In this document: in pieces, positions 1 to 7,689 of the stretch
Position numbering within the stretch: the stretch's first letter is position 1
Layout: each line of letters begins with the position of its first letter
From: Oscillospiraceae bacterium
GTDB taxonomy: Bacteria > Bacillota > Clostridia > WRLR01
Direction: 5' to 3'
DNA length: 46,921 nt
NCBI GenBank assembly: GCA_009777515.1
Contig: WRLR01000020.1
Span: 1-46,921 of the forward strand
The notes under the pieces: generated by a model
What the model saw: the letters and a program-made list of their open reading frames with translations, nothing else
Told to the model about the DNA's origin: nothing
The model's database searches: none
Program-made: the position numbers and the translations under genes

Positions 1-1
1 A

Positions 2-277
2 GGCCTTTTCGTGTCACATGTCAATGTTCATGTGACCTCCGTCAACACAACTAGCGCAAAAGAGCCCCCCACGGGAAAATCGCAGAGGGCGAGTAGAACG
101 CTTAAGGAGGCGCCGCTTAAAGAAGCGCCGCTTAAGGAGGCGCCGCCTAAGGATGCGCCGCCTAAAGACGCGCCGCCTAAAGATGCATCGCCAAAAGACG
201 CGGCGCCGGAAGACGCGCCGCATGACGAGTCGGCAGCGCAGCAAGCTGACAAAACGCATGTCCAGCAAGCCGAGTAA
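2..277 (+). CDS. C-terminal part of an unknown gene, or a small repeat-rich ORF
   Basis: This reading frame is open from the left edge of the window and ends at TAA 275-277. It may be the tail of a gene that starts outside the window, or a small ORF from GTG at 11. The last half is a run of pentapeptides of the type KEAPL/KDAPP coded by a 15-bp tandem repeat, followed by a short tail ending in QQAE. It has no recognisable domain. Codons such as GCG CCG AAG GAG resemble those of neighbouring genes, which mildly supports translation. It overlaps the proposed maf start at 258 by 20 bases, suggesting translational coupling. Lys/Glu/Asp/Pro/Ala-rich tails of this kind are usually disordered. I do not recognise a function. 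Confidence 0.4.
   Translation, partial: GLFVSHVNVHVTSVNTTSAKEPPTGKSQRASRTLKEAPLKEAPLKEAPPKDAPPKDAPPKDASPKDAAPEDAPHDESAAQQADKTHVQQAE
101..220 (+). repeat. 15-bp tandem repeat, 8 copies
   Basis: Eight consecutive 15-bp units of the form CTTAAGGAGGCGCCG drift to CCTAAAGACGCGCCG and then to more degenerate copies. The period is a multiple of three, so it encodes pentapeptides (APLKE, then APPKD) in the upstream frame. The repeat ends just before the maf start region. Each early unit happens to contain AGGAGG, a Shine-Dalgarno-like string. Confidence 0.9.
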
Positions 278-1022
278 TAGCGCAGGCAGCGGGCGGATCG
301 GGCTGGTCCTGGGCTCCGCTTCCCCTCGGCGGGCCTCGCTGCTGAGCCAGATCGGGGCCGACTTTGAGATACGCGTCGCCGACGCAGACGAAACAATCGA
401 GGACACGGCGGATCCCGGCGCATATGTCAAAGAGATAGCGGGCAGGAAAGCCGCCGCAGCCGCCGCGCTGATAAATAGCGATGAAACCATTCACAATAAA
501 TACGATCGCGTCATCGTGATCGGCGCGGACACCATTGTAGTCGCACCGGGCGGTGGCATTTTTGGCAAGCCCTCGGGCAGCGGCGACGCGAAGCGCATGC
601 TGGCTTCGCTATCCGGGCAATGGCACGAGGTGTATACAGGCGTCGCGCTCATCGAAACGCATAAAATGAACGCGCCGGAACGGAGCATAGTTGAAACCCG
701 GCCTGCCGGGTCTTTGCATGATGCCCCCCACCCAGGCGCTAGTGGGTTTACCGGCTACCAGCCGGTTGATACCCAGCTTGTAGGGTATCAACTCACTCGC
801 GTTAAAATGTGCGCATTGAACGAGGACGCGATAAACCATTATGTGGACACCGGCGAGCCCCTCGGAAAAGCGGGCGCGTATGCAATTCAGGGCGCCGGCG
901 CGCTGTTCGTCGAGCGCGTGGAGGGGTGCTTTTTCAACGTGGTGGGGCTGCCGCTGCGGCTGCTCTGCGATATGCTTTACACGCTGGGCTACGATTTACA
1001 AAAGAATAAAAAGGTAATGTGA
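258..1022 (+). CDS. maf: Maf-family nucleotide pyrophosphatase with an in-frame insert
   Basis: Maf proteins hydrolyse nucleoside triphosphates (dTTP/UTP or modified nucleotides) to monophosphates and are linked to septum control and house-cleaning. Visible family motifs are GSASPRR near the N-terminus, GADTIV, FGKP, and a C-terminal stretch with GEPLGKAGAYAIQG and NVVGLPL. At 254 residues it is longer than the usual ~190-200. Most of the excess is a ~35-residue insert coded by palindromic DNA (697-792) between the conserved TGVAL strand and the TRVKM strand. Start ATG 258 is chosen because the conserved domain begins about 13 residues later; ATG 222 is an alternative, preceded by GGAAG. Further upstream the frame is an Arg/Lys-rich shadow of the tandem repeat. 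The stop overlaps the mreB start, so the two are probably coupled. Confidence 0.9.
   Translation: MSSKPSNSAGSGRIGLVLGSASPRRASLLSQIGADFEIRVADADETIEDTADPGAYVKEIAGRKAAAAAALINSDETIHNKYDRVIVIGADTIVVAPGGGIFGKPSGSGDAKRMLASLSGQWHEVYTGVALIETHKMNAPERSIVETRPAGSLHDAPHPGASGFTGYQPVDTQLVGYQLTRVKMCALNEDAINHYVDTGEPLGKAGAYAIQGAGALFVERVEGCFFNVVGLPLRLLCDMLYTLGYDLQKNKKVM
697..792 (+). repeat. Palindrome-rich insert inside maf
   Basis: A block of consecutive inverted repeats lies within the coding frame. CCCGGC (697-702) pairs with GCCGGG (705-710). ACCCA (730-734) pairs with TGGGT (743-747). ACCGGCT (750-756) pairs perfectly with AGCCGGT (760-766). GTTGATACCC (765-774) pairs perfectly with GGGTATCAAC (783-792). 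The encoded residues have no counterpart in Maf proteins as I know them. The arrangement resembles palindromic elements inserted in frame into genes, such as Rickettsia RPEs; that comparison is inference. Confidence 0.75.
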
Positions 1023-2056
1023 TGGCACTGTTTTCCAGGGACGTCGGAATCGATCTTGGCACGGCAAGCACAGTCGTCCACGTGCGCGGACGCGGCATTG
1101 TTATACGGGAGCCTTCCGTCGTCGCGATAGACAAATCAAATATGAAAGTCATGGCCGTCGGGGAGAGCGCCAAAGAAATGCTGGGCAGGACGCCCGGGGG
1201 CATCGTGGCGATCCGTCCGCTCAAGGAGGGCGTGATAGCCAACTATGACATGACGCAGGTGATGCTCCGGTACTTTATGCAAAAAGCCGGCGCGCACAGC
1301 CGCATGTTCAAGCCCCGCGTCGTAATATGCATCCCCTCCGGGATCACCGAGGTTGAGAAGCGAGCCGTCGAGGAAGCCACGATCCAGGCCGGCGCCCGCG
1401 AGGCGTACCTGATCGAGGAGTCCATGGCAGCCGCGCTGGGCGCGGGTCTGCCCGTAGAGGATGCCGTCGGCAGCATGATCGTCAACATCGGCGGCGGCAC
1501 CAGCGAAATCGCCGTGATCTCGCTCAGCGGCATCGTGGCGAGCCAGTCCCTGCGCATAGCCGGGGACGCGTTTGACAGTGCGATAATGCTATACATCAAG
1601 CGCGAACTCAACCTGCTCATCGGGGAGCGGACCGCAGAGGACATAAAGCTGACGATTGGGGCGGCCTACAGGCGCCCGGGCCATGCGGACGAGAACTATG
1701 AAATCAGGGGCCGCGACATAATCGATGGCCTCCCCAAAAACCTTATAATAACATCCACTGAAATCATTGAGGCCCTGGGCGACCCCCTCGGGGAGATACT
1801 CGAAGCCATCCGGCTGACCTTGGAAAAAACGCCCCCGGAGCTTGCCTCCGACATAATGGAGGGGGGGATTGTCATGGCTGGCGGGAGCTCGCTGCTTTAC
1901 GGTCTCAGCGACTTAATCTCGCATGTGACCGGGATGCCCGTCATAATCGCGGAAAACCCGGTCGACTGCGTGGCCATGGGCACGGGGATCGTGCTGAACG
2001 AGCTGGACTCGCTGAGGCGGCTGTTAGTCACGTCGAACCAAAAAAAGCATCAATGA
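1019..2056 (+). CDS. mreB: Rod shape-determining protein MreB
   Basis: Actin-like ATPase that forms membrane-associated filaments guiding the cell-wall elongation complex. The protein is 345 residues, typical of the family. It opens with the phosphate-1 motif GIDLGTAST, has the EESMAAALGAGLPV stretch, the phosphate-2 loop IGGGTSEIAVISL and the adenosine motif GGIVMAGGSSLL. The phosphate-2 loop reads VNIGGGT: residue 156 is Asn (codon AAC at 1484) where MreB normally has Asp. The start is GTG 1019, overlapping the maf stop, or ATG 1022; AAAAAGG lies just upstream. It leads the standard mreBCD-PBP2 order. A 19-bp tandem repeat begins on its stop codon. Confidence 0.96.
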   Translation: MMALFSRDVGIDLGTASTVVHVRGRGIVIREPSVVAIDKSNMKVMAVGESAKEMLGRTPGGIVAIRPLKEGVIANYDMTQVMLRYFMQKAGAHSRMFKPRVVICIPSGITEVEKRAVEEATIQAGAREAYLIEESMAAALGAGLPVEDAVGSMIVNIGGGTSEIAVISLSGIVASQSLRIAGDAFDSAIMLYIKRELNLLIGERTAEDIKLTIGAAYRRPGHADENYEIRGRDIIDGLPKNLIITSTEIIEALGDPLGEILEAIRLTLEKTPPELASDIMEGGIVMAGGSSLLYGLSDLISHVTGMPVIIAENPVDCVAMGTGIVLNELDSLRRLLVTSNQKKHQ

Positions 2057-2110
2057 AATGGGTTAGGCGCCATGAAATAAGCCAGGCGCCATGGAAATGG
2101 GTTAGGCGCC
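2053..2110 (+). repeat. 19-bp tandem repeat, 3 copies, on the mreB stop codon
   Basis: Three units of ATGAAATGGGTTAGGCGCC or close variants occupy 2053-2071, 2072-2090 and 2091-2110 (the last has one extra base). The mreB stop codon TGA (2054-2056) lies inside the first unit. The repeat fills most of the mreB-mreC gap. Confidence 0.9.
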
Positions 2111-2135
2111 ATATTTTTGCATTGGGGACTGCCGT

Positions 2136-2999
2136 TTGAGGAATATTTTTCGTAGCCGGGCATTCATCTTACTGGTCTTCACGTTTTTTTGCCTGGTGTT
2201 GATCGTACTGACATCCAATGACATCGGCGATATGGAATGGGTCGGGGACACGGTTTCCGCCCCGTTCGCGCCGCTGTCCTCGCTTGTCGACTCCATAACA
2301 GCCAGCGTCAATAAGAATGTGCGAACATTTGGCGATGTCGGGCTGATCTTCGATGAAAACGACGAGCTGAAGGCGCGCATCACCGAGCTTGAACGGGAGA
2401 ACCGGGAGCTTTTGGCATACAGGGAAAAACTGGTCATGTACCAGGACGCGCTGAACCTGAAGGGGCGCTTCTCCGACTACTCGCTCATCGGCGGCAACGT
2501 CATCACGCGCGACGTCGGCAACTGGTTCGACGTCTTTAAGATAGACATCGGCTCGCGGGCGGGCGTAGCGAAGGACCTGCCTGTCGTGACGTCCAACATG
2601 GCTTTGATCGGCAGGACGATATCCGTTTCTGTCAGCACGTCGAAAGTCATCACGCTGATAGACGAGGAATGCGTCGTGAGCGGCTGGATAGCCGGCCATG
2701 AGGGTGGGGCGGTGGTCGTGCGCGGGGACTTGACGCTAAAGGAGCAAGGCTACTGCAGGATCGACCTGTTTTCCGACGAGCTGGAGGTCAAGCCCGGCGA
2801 CATCGTTGAGACGTCCGGGATTGGCGGCATATTCCCAAGGGGGATCGAAATCGGGACCGTGCTGACGGTGATGCAGACGGGCAACGGCCTGATGCGGTAC
2901 GCCGTCGTCGACCCGTTCGCCGACATTAAGAGGATTGACGAGGTGTTCATACTAGTGGGCCACGGCAGCGACATGGAAGCCGGCGAAGTAGAAAAATAA
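2136..2999 (+). CDS. mreC: Rod shape-determining protein MreC
   Basis: Bitopic membrane protein that links MreB filaments to the periplasmic or external wall machinery. It has 287 residues: one membrane segment at about 9-27, a coiled coil at about 74-104 with a heptad pattern of Leu/Ile and Glu/Arg, then the beta-rich MreC domain up to ~280 (DVGNWFDVFKIDIGSRAGV and GIGGIFPRGIEIGTV are typical). The start is an unusual TTG at 2136, preceded by GGGG at 2124-2127; no in-frame ATG or GTG lies closer to the membrane segment. It is 79 bases downstream of mreB across the 19-bp repeat, with mreD 32 bases downstream. Confidence 0.93.
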   Translation: MRNIFRSRAFILLVFTFFCLVLIVLTSNDIGDMEWVGDTVSAPFAPLSSLVDSITASVNKNVRTFGDVGLIFDENDELKARITELERENRELLAYREKLVMYQDALNLKGRFSDYSLIGGNVITRDVGNWFDVFKIDIGSRAGVAKDLPVVTSNMALIGRTISVSVSTSKVITLIDEECVVSGWIAGHEGGAVVVRGDLTLKEQGYCRIDLFSDELEVKPGDIVETSGIGGIFPRGIEIGTVLTVMQTGNGLMRYAVVDPFADIKRIDEVFILVGHGSDMEAGEVEK

Positions 3000-3008
3000 A
3001 GCAGTCAC

Positions 3009-3022
3009 GGGGCGAAAGCCCC
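3009..3022 (+). promoter_or_regulatory. GAAA-tetraloop hairpin ahead of mreD
   Basis: GGGGC-GAAA-GCCCC forms a perfect 5-bp GC stem closed by a GNRA tetraloop, ten bases before the mreD ATG at 3032. No clear Shine-Dalgarno lies between the hairpin and the ATG. The GGGG arm is the nearest purine-rich stretch but is 19 bases away and base-paired. It may set mreD translation or mRNA stability. Confidence 0.5.
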
Positions 3023-3031
3023 ACATAAATT

Positions 3032-3556
3032 ATGAAGAAAAGACGAAGCAGACCGATTTTCAAAAGAATAGCTTTGCTGCTGCTCATCGGGCTCTCGGCG
3101 GCGCTGCAGTACAGCGCGGCGCGTTACATCAGCGTCGCGGGGGTGCTGCCCAACCTGATGCTGGTGGCCGCCGTCACGGCCGGCTTCACGCTCGGCAGCG
3201 AGGCGGGCGGCTTTACCGGGCTGTTCCTCGGCCTGTACCATGACGCGCAGAGCGGCAAGATATTGGGGCTGCACGCGCTGCTGTTCCTGTACGGCGGCGT
3301 CATTGCCGGGATGGTCCCAAAAAAGTCTACCGTGGGCGACCTGCCCGCCGCCCTCATAGCCGTCTATGCCATAACCGTGCTGTACGAAGGGGCGGTATAC
3401 CTGTTTGCGTACGCAATCCCCGTGCTGCGCGTCGGGCATGTGCCCGGCGTCAGCCTCTTGCGGGCGATTGGCAGCATCATCGTGCCGGCGGCGTTTCTGA
3501 ATGCGTTCTGCAGCATACCATACTACTTTATTTTGCGTCCGGGGGGCGCCAACTGA
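3032..3556 (+). CDS. mreD: Rod shape-determining protein MreD
   Basis: Small polytopic membrane protein of the elongasome. It has 174 residues with a basic start (MKKRRSRP) and five or six predicted membrane segments; the conserved Asp of a family-like GLYHDAQSGKILGLHALLF stretch sits in a loop. Identity rests on size, hydropathy and position between mreC and PBP2, since MreD diverges quickly. It ends two bases before the mrdA ATG, so translation is likely coupled. The start has a poor ribosome-binding site, with a GAAA hairpin just upstream. Confidence 0.9.
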   Translation: MKKRRSRPIFKRIALLLLIGLSAALQYSAARYISVAGVLPNLMLVAAVTAGFTLGSEAGGFTGLFLGLYHDAQSGKILGLHALLFLYGGVIAGMVPKKSTVGDLPAALIAVYAITVLYEGAVYLFAYAIPVLRVGHVPGVSLLRAIGSIIVPAAFLNAFCSIPYYFILRPGGAN

Positions 3557-3558
3557 CT

Positions 3559-5727
3559 ATGAAAATATTCCAAAAACTCATCGGTGCTGTGAGCAGCCGT
3601 TACACAATGCTCGGCTTATTGTTGATCGTAATGGCTTTCGCCATGTTTGTCCGCCTGTTCGATCTCCAGATAATCAAGGGAGGGCAGTTCACCCAGGCGT
3701 CGCAGCCCATCACCGACACGCGGCGCATCACGGAGGTCGCACCGCGCGGCAGGATACTGGATCGCAACGGCGTGCCCATCGCGACGAACTCGGAAATCTT
3801 CACCGTCCACATCATCAGGAGCGGCAGGTACGGCGGCGAACAGGGCGAGGAGGAGCTTAACCGTGTATTGATAGGGTTGTGCGAGATTTTGGAGAAAAAC
3901 AACGACTCGTACCTTAAAACCATCGAGCGCTACATGCGGTTCGAAAACGGGCTGCCCGTATTCGTCAGGGCCGATCTGGCCGACACGCTGGCATGGCAGA
4001 AAAACACGCTGAGGATACCCGAGGCCGATCTCATCGAAGACGCGTATACGCTGTTCGTATATTTTTGCACGGAAAGGTTCTATTCCATCGACGACGCGTA
4101 CACGGACGAGGAGGCCTTTAAAATTATCTCGATGCGCTATCTGATCGACGCGGGGAGGGGCGCGTTTGACGCGGGGCAGTCGATACTGCTCGCCAGGGGC
4201 GTGGGGCCCATGTCCATCGCGGAGATCGAGGAAAACAGCCACATACTGAGCGGCGTCACCATCGACGCGGAGCCCGTGCGCGCGTACCACGAGGCCGAGT
4301 ACATCTCCCACGTGCTGGGCTATACGAACGCGATTACGGAGAGCCAGTACGAGGCGCTGAAAGACGACGGGTACGGCGTCGACGACATCATCGGCCAGGT
4401 CGGGATCGAGGCCCAGAACGAGGCCTACCTGCGCGGGCGGAACGGCGTCAAGCGCATAGAGGTGTATGCCAACGGGACGGCGGCGAGCAGCATAGACGGC
4501 AGACCCGCGATACCCGGCAGCGACATCATCCTGACGATTGACATGGATCTGCAAAAGGCTGCCATCGAGTCGCTCGAGCGCAACATCGAAGTGATCCGCA
4601 CGGCGGAGTTCAACGGCTATGTCAAAACCGACAGCAAAGTAAATTTCCTGGACGCGGAGGCGGGCTCGGCGGTGGCTGTCGACGTAAAAACCGGCGAGGT
4701 GCTGCTGATGGCGAATGTGCCGACTTACGACGCGTCCATTTTCCTGCGCGGGCCCGAGGACCGGGAGGCGCAGCAGGCGATCACCGATTTGTGGGACGAC
4801 CCGCTGAACAGGTCCTGGAACAGGGCGATACAGGGCACATACTCTCCGGGCTCCACATTCAAGCCGATCACCGCGATCACGGCGCTGCAGGAGGGCGTGA
4901 TTACCCCCCATACGGACATCTACGACGCGGGCCGCATCACTATCGGCGAGCGCAATCTTTTCTGCTTGGAAGGCGGGCACGGCGCGCTCTCGTTGAAGAG
5001 GGCCCTGGAGACCTCGTGTAACGTGTTCTTTTACGACATAGGGGAAAAGTCCACCATAGACAACCTGAAAAAATGGGCGAACCTCTTTGGCCTCGGCGTA
5101 AAAACGGGCGTCGATCTGCCCTACGAGCGCGATGGGATCATGTCCTCCAGGGAATTCAAGTATGAGAGGTTCCGGGACGACTGGCGGCCGGCGGATACCG
5201 CGCAGGTGGCCATCGGGCAGCTCTACAACTCATTCACGCCGCTGCAGATGGCATGCTACATGGCGGCGTTCGCGAACGGCGGCATGTATTACAAACCCTA
5301 TGTGACGCAGAAGGTCATCCGGTACGACGGCTCGATAGTGCGCGAGACGGCGCCCGACGTGAGGCGCATCCCGGTGGACCCGCTGAACATCGAGGCCGTC
5401 AAGGACGGTATGATCGCCAGCACGACGGAGATTGACGGCACGGCTGCGATCGTGTTCCATGACTTCCCGTTCCAGGTGGCGGGCAAGACGGGGACGGCCG
5501 AGACCGGGCTGGAGTCGATGCAGAACTCGTCGTCCAATGCGTTGTTCGTATGCTACGCGCCGGCGGACGACCCGCAGATTGCGGTGGTCGTGGTCATTGA
5601 AAAAGGCGTGTGGGGCTCGTACGCGGCTCCCGTGGCGCGCGACATACTCGAAGTGTACTTCGGCATGAGGGGCCAGCCGCGGGAGTACGACGCGCTAGGC
5701 GGCACGCACAGCGTAATAGCCCCGTAA
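3559..5727 (+). CDS. mrdA: Penicillin-binding protein 2 (peptidoglycan DD-transpeptidase)
   Basis: Class B penicillin-binding protein that cross-links peptidoglycan during rod elongation; anchored in the membrane with its catalytic domain outside. It has 722 residues: membrane anchor at about 16-36, the dimerisation/pedestal domain with RGRILDRNG from ~65 to ~330, and the transpeptidase domain from ~370. Catalytic motifs are all present: STFK with nucleophile Ser432, SCN at 486-488 and KTGT at 643-646. GTYSPGSTFKP and VAGKTGTAETG match the family closely. A GGGGGG run precedes the ATG by 12 bases. It closes the mre operon; no rodA follows, because the next gene is on the other strand. Confidence 0.96.
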   Translation: MKIFQKLIGAVSSRYTMLGLLLIVMAFAMFVRLFDLQIIKGGQFTQASQPITDTRRITEVAPRGRILDRNGVPIATNSEIFTVHIIRSGRYGGEQGEEELNRVLIGLCEILEKNNDSYLKTIERYMRFENGLPVFVRADLADTLAWQKNTLRIPEADLIEDAYTLFVYFCTERFYSIDDAYTDEEAFKIISMRYLIDAGRGAFDAGQSILLARGVGPMSIAEIEENSHILSGVTIDAEPVRAYHEAEYISHVLGYTNAITESQYEALKDDGYGVDDIIGQVGIEAQNEAYLRGRNGVKRIEVYANGTAASSIDGRPAIPGSDIILTIDMDLQKAAIESLERNIEVIRTAEFNGYVKTDSKVNFLDAEAGSAVAVDVKTGEVLLMANVPTYDASIFLRGPEDREAQQAITDLWDDPLNRSWNRAIQGTYSPGSTFKPITAITALQEGVITPHTDIYDAGRITIGERNLFCLEGGHGALSLKRALETSCNVFFYDIGEKSTIDNLKKWANLFGLGVKTGVDLPYERDGIMSSREFKYERFRDDWRPADTAQVAIGQLYNSFTPLQMACYMAAFANGGMYYKPYVTQKVIRYDGSIVRETAPDVRRIPVDPLNIEAVKDGMIASTTEIDGTAAIVFHDFPFQVAGKTGTAETGLESMQNSSSNALFVCYAPADDPQIAVVVVIEKGVWGSYAAPVARDILEVYFGMRGQPREYDALGGTHSVIAP

Positions 5728-5846
5728 GAAAATGCGGCGCGGGTGGGCCGGTGGGATGCGCAGTGCGGCGGGCGTGTGGCACGGTTTGAAAACAAGCTCT
5801 CATCGTTGCCGCGAAACAATCGAAATAACATAACGTCATTATATTT

Positions 5847-5906
5847 TTTAAATCATACTTTAAAAACTTGTAAATTATTTATACTATTTAAAGCGCACTT
5901 TAAAAA
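5847..5906. repeat. AT-rich direct repeat in the mrdA/rhomboid convergent gap
   Basis: TTTAAATCATACTTTAAAAA (5847-5866) is repeated as TTTAAAGCGCACTTTAAAAA (5887-5906). The second copy is also a 7-bp dyad, TTTAAAG-CGCA-CTTTAAA, next to an A run, and could act as a weak terminator between the convergent genes. The rest of the gap (5728-5936) holds nothing I recognise. Confidence 0.5.
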
Positions 5907-5936
5907 AATGGACAAAATAAGCTTGCTATTTTATTG

Positions 5937-6521
5937 CTACAGTCGGCTGGCTTGGCCTTCGCTGCGGAAGTAGAAGCCGAACACGGCGCCGCACAGGCCG
6001 CCGATGATGTGCGAAAACTGTGAAATATTATCGTTTCTGAACAGGCCCCCGATGATCTCGTTGCCAATGTAGAAGAAGCCGACGAGCAGCATGGTGAGCG
6101 GCAGGCCGGCGTTTTTCATGTTGACGAACGACGAGAGCAGTATCAGCATGAACGCGAGCCCGCTCGCGCCTATTGTCGCGTACTGCGGAAAGAATATGGC
6201 GTTGCACAGCCCGGTCATGAACGCGGTGATCAAAAGCATGGTCAGGAGGCGCTTCTCGCCGTACCGCTCCTCCATCATGGGCCCGACCACTAGAATCAGC
6301 ATGAAGTTGCCGAAATAGTGGTTGACGTCCGCATGAGCCAGCACGCGCGTAAAGAAGCGCAGGTACATCAGCGGGTCGAGCCACGACGTGAAGCGCGATA
6401 TTAGCAGGCTGTTGAGCGCCCCGAACGTCATGATATCGCCGAACAGTACGACCGCCGACGTAAACGTCAGGCCAAGTATCACCGGGGAGTTGAGATATAT
6501 GCCGCCGCTTTTTCTTTTCAT
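5937..6521 (-). CDS. Rhomboid-family intramembrane serine protease
   Basis: Polytopic membrane protease that cleaves transmembrane helices of substrate proteins. It has 194 residues and about six membrane segments. The catalytic dyad is visible: Ser120 in the motif GASG and His171 in the last helix (FSHIIGGLCGAVFGF). His63, His68 and Asn72 in HADVNHYFGN match the conserved oxyanion-helix region. It is a minimal rhomboid core without extra domains. GAGGCGG lies eight bases before the ATG. The gene starts 13 bases after the dnaC stop and is the last gene of the glgA-dnaD-dnaC-rhomboid run. The substrate is unknown. Confidence 0.92.
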   Translation of the reverse strand: MKRKSGGIYLNSPVILGLTFTSAVVLFGDIMTFGALNSLLISRFTSWLDPLMYLRFFTRVLAHADVNHYFGNFMLILVVGPMMEERYGEKRLLTMLLITAFMTGLCNAIFFPQYATIGASGLAFMLILLSSFVNMKNAGLPLTMLLVGFFYIGNEIIGGLFRNDNISQFSHIIGGLCGAVFGFYFRSEGQASRL

Positions 6522-6534
6522 CGCACGCGCCGCC

Positions 6535-7689
6535 TCATGTTCCGCCAGCCTTTGGCCGCCTCAGCCTGATATCGTCCCCGTAGAAGCGGATAATATGGAA
6601 CGAGCCGATGACGCGCGAAAGAATGCGCTCGTCGTAGAGCGATTTAAACTCACTCAGTTCCTTGTTCGTAGATATGATAGTCGAGTAGGCGCCGGGCGCC
6701 AGCCGCGCGTTGAGCAATGCGATAAAGTCGGAAAATCGCGACTCTGTCATGGCCTCTATGCCTAGATCGTCAATAATGAGCAGCTTGCATGAAAATACCT
6801 GGCGGAATAGCGTGTCGCGGTAGTTATCGTCCCGTATCGAGAGCATGCGGTGTTCTGAAAAAATGTTGAAGAGTGTCGGGGCGGACAGGTACAGCACCGG
6901 CGTGCCTCCCCGCATAAGCTCGTTTGCGATCGACGCCGCCATAAACGTTTTGCCGGTGCCGGGCTGGCCGAAAAAATACAGGTTTTCATATATGCCGTCG
7001 TTAATAGCGCGGACAAACCGCTTTGCCGAATCCCTTATCCTGCATATATTATCTCTGGGCGACGCGGCCTGCTTGAACTTTGCCTCGTCCGCGCGGTCGG
7101 AGTATAGGCTCTCGTCAAAAATATCAAAATTCGCAGCGCCTGCGGCCACTATGTTGGACGCCGCCTCCAGGCTATTGAAGAGCAGTTGCTTAAAACAAGA
7201 GCAGCGCTCTGTGGCGCCGCTGACATTCGTTGCGCCGTCGGTGTTATAAGCGCCGTTGATATTCATTGCACCGCCGATGTTAGTGGCGCTGCCGACACTT
7301 GTAGCGCCGCCGGTGTTAGTTGCGCCGCCTGTGCCCTCCGCCGCGACGTACCCCGTGTCGCCGCACTGCGCGCACACCGGAACCGGCAAAAGGTACCCGC
7401 ACGGGAACCCATGCTTTTCAAGCAATCCGTCGCGCTTTTTGCACAGGGCGCCGATTGTTCTTTCCATATCCGAAAGCGCCTCAGAAAGGGCCTTTTCGCC
7501 GGAGAGCAGGGCCCTGTTATACGCCAGCCCGGCTGCCTTGATGTCATATTCCAGGCTCTCAAATTCCGGTATTGCCTCGGCGACGCGCCGCCGGCGCAAC
7601 TCAAGCGCGCGGCGCGCGTCGGCGCGGCGCTCGCTAAGTATCGCCTCTATCTGTCTGTATCCGCTCAGGATTTGAGTCGTCTGTGCCAC
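6535..7689 (-). CDS. dnaC: DnaC/DnaI-type replicative helicase loader with a hexapeptide insert
   Basis: AAA+ ATPase that loads the replicative helicase at origins or stalled forks. The chosen start is GTG at 7689, giving 384 residues; the open frame runs on to 8004 but those residues are a Ser/Arg/Ala-rich shadow of dnaD. A helical N-terminal domain leads to a zinc-binding loop with Cys106/Cys109 and Cys163/Cys165. Walker A is GQPGTGKT (241-248), Walker B LLIIDD (303-308), and the sensor stretch STNKELSEF follows. Between the two Cys pairs lies an insert of about 42 residues of hexapeptide repeats; relatives have about 10 residues there. The gene overlaps the end of dnaD by about 56 bases, consistent with coupling of the primosome partners. 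Confidence 0.9.
   Translation of the reverse strand: MAQTTQILSGYRQIEAILSERRADARRALELRRRRVAEAIPEFESLEYDIKAAGLAYNRALLSGEKALSEALSDMERTIGALCKKRDGLLEKHGFPCGYLLPVPVCAQCGDTGYVAAEGTGGATNTGGATSVGSATNIGGAMNINGAYNTDGATNVSGATERCSCFKQLLFNSLEAASNIVAAGAANFDIFDESLYSDRADEAKFKQAASPRDNICRIRDSAKRFVRAINDGIYENLYFFGQPGTGKTFMAASIANELMRGGTPVLYLSAPTLFNIFSEHRMLSIRDDNYRDTLFRQVFSCKLLIIDDLGIEAMTESRFSDFIALLNARLAPGAYSTIISTNKELSEFKSLYDERILSRVIGSFHIIRFYGDDIRLRRPKAGGT
7211..7336 (-). repeat. 18-bp tandem repeat, 7 copies, inside dnaC
   Basis: Seven back-to-back 18-bp units (for example 7229-7246, 7301-7318 and 7319-7336) vary at several positions but stay in frame. They encode the hexapeptide pattern GATNTG, SATNIG, AMNING, AYNTDG in the loop between the two zinc-ligand Cys pairs of DnaC. 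Copies have diverged mostly by single-base changes. Confidence 0.92.

Noticed and set aside
101-220. CRISPR-like array at the left edge
   Set aside because: Units are 15 bp and directly adjacent with no spacers, in phase with a reading frame, and no cas gene is present.
153-257. N-terminal extension of Maf by 35 residues
   Set aside because: The stretch is an Arg/Lys/Thr-rich out-of-frame reading of the 15-bp repeat and precedes the Maf domain; starts at 258 or 222 are more plausible.
3616-4980. A 454-residue open frame antisense to mrdA
   Set aside because: Arg/Val/His/Asp-rich shadow with no motif; the PBP2 active-site motifs on the plus strand decide the coding strand.
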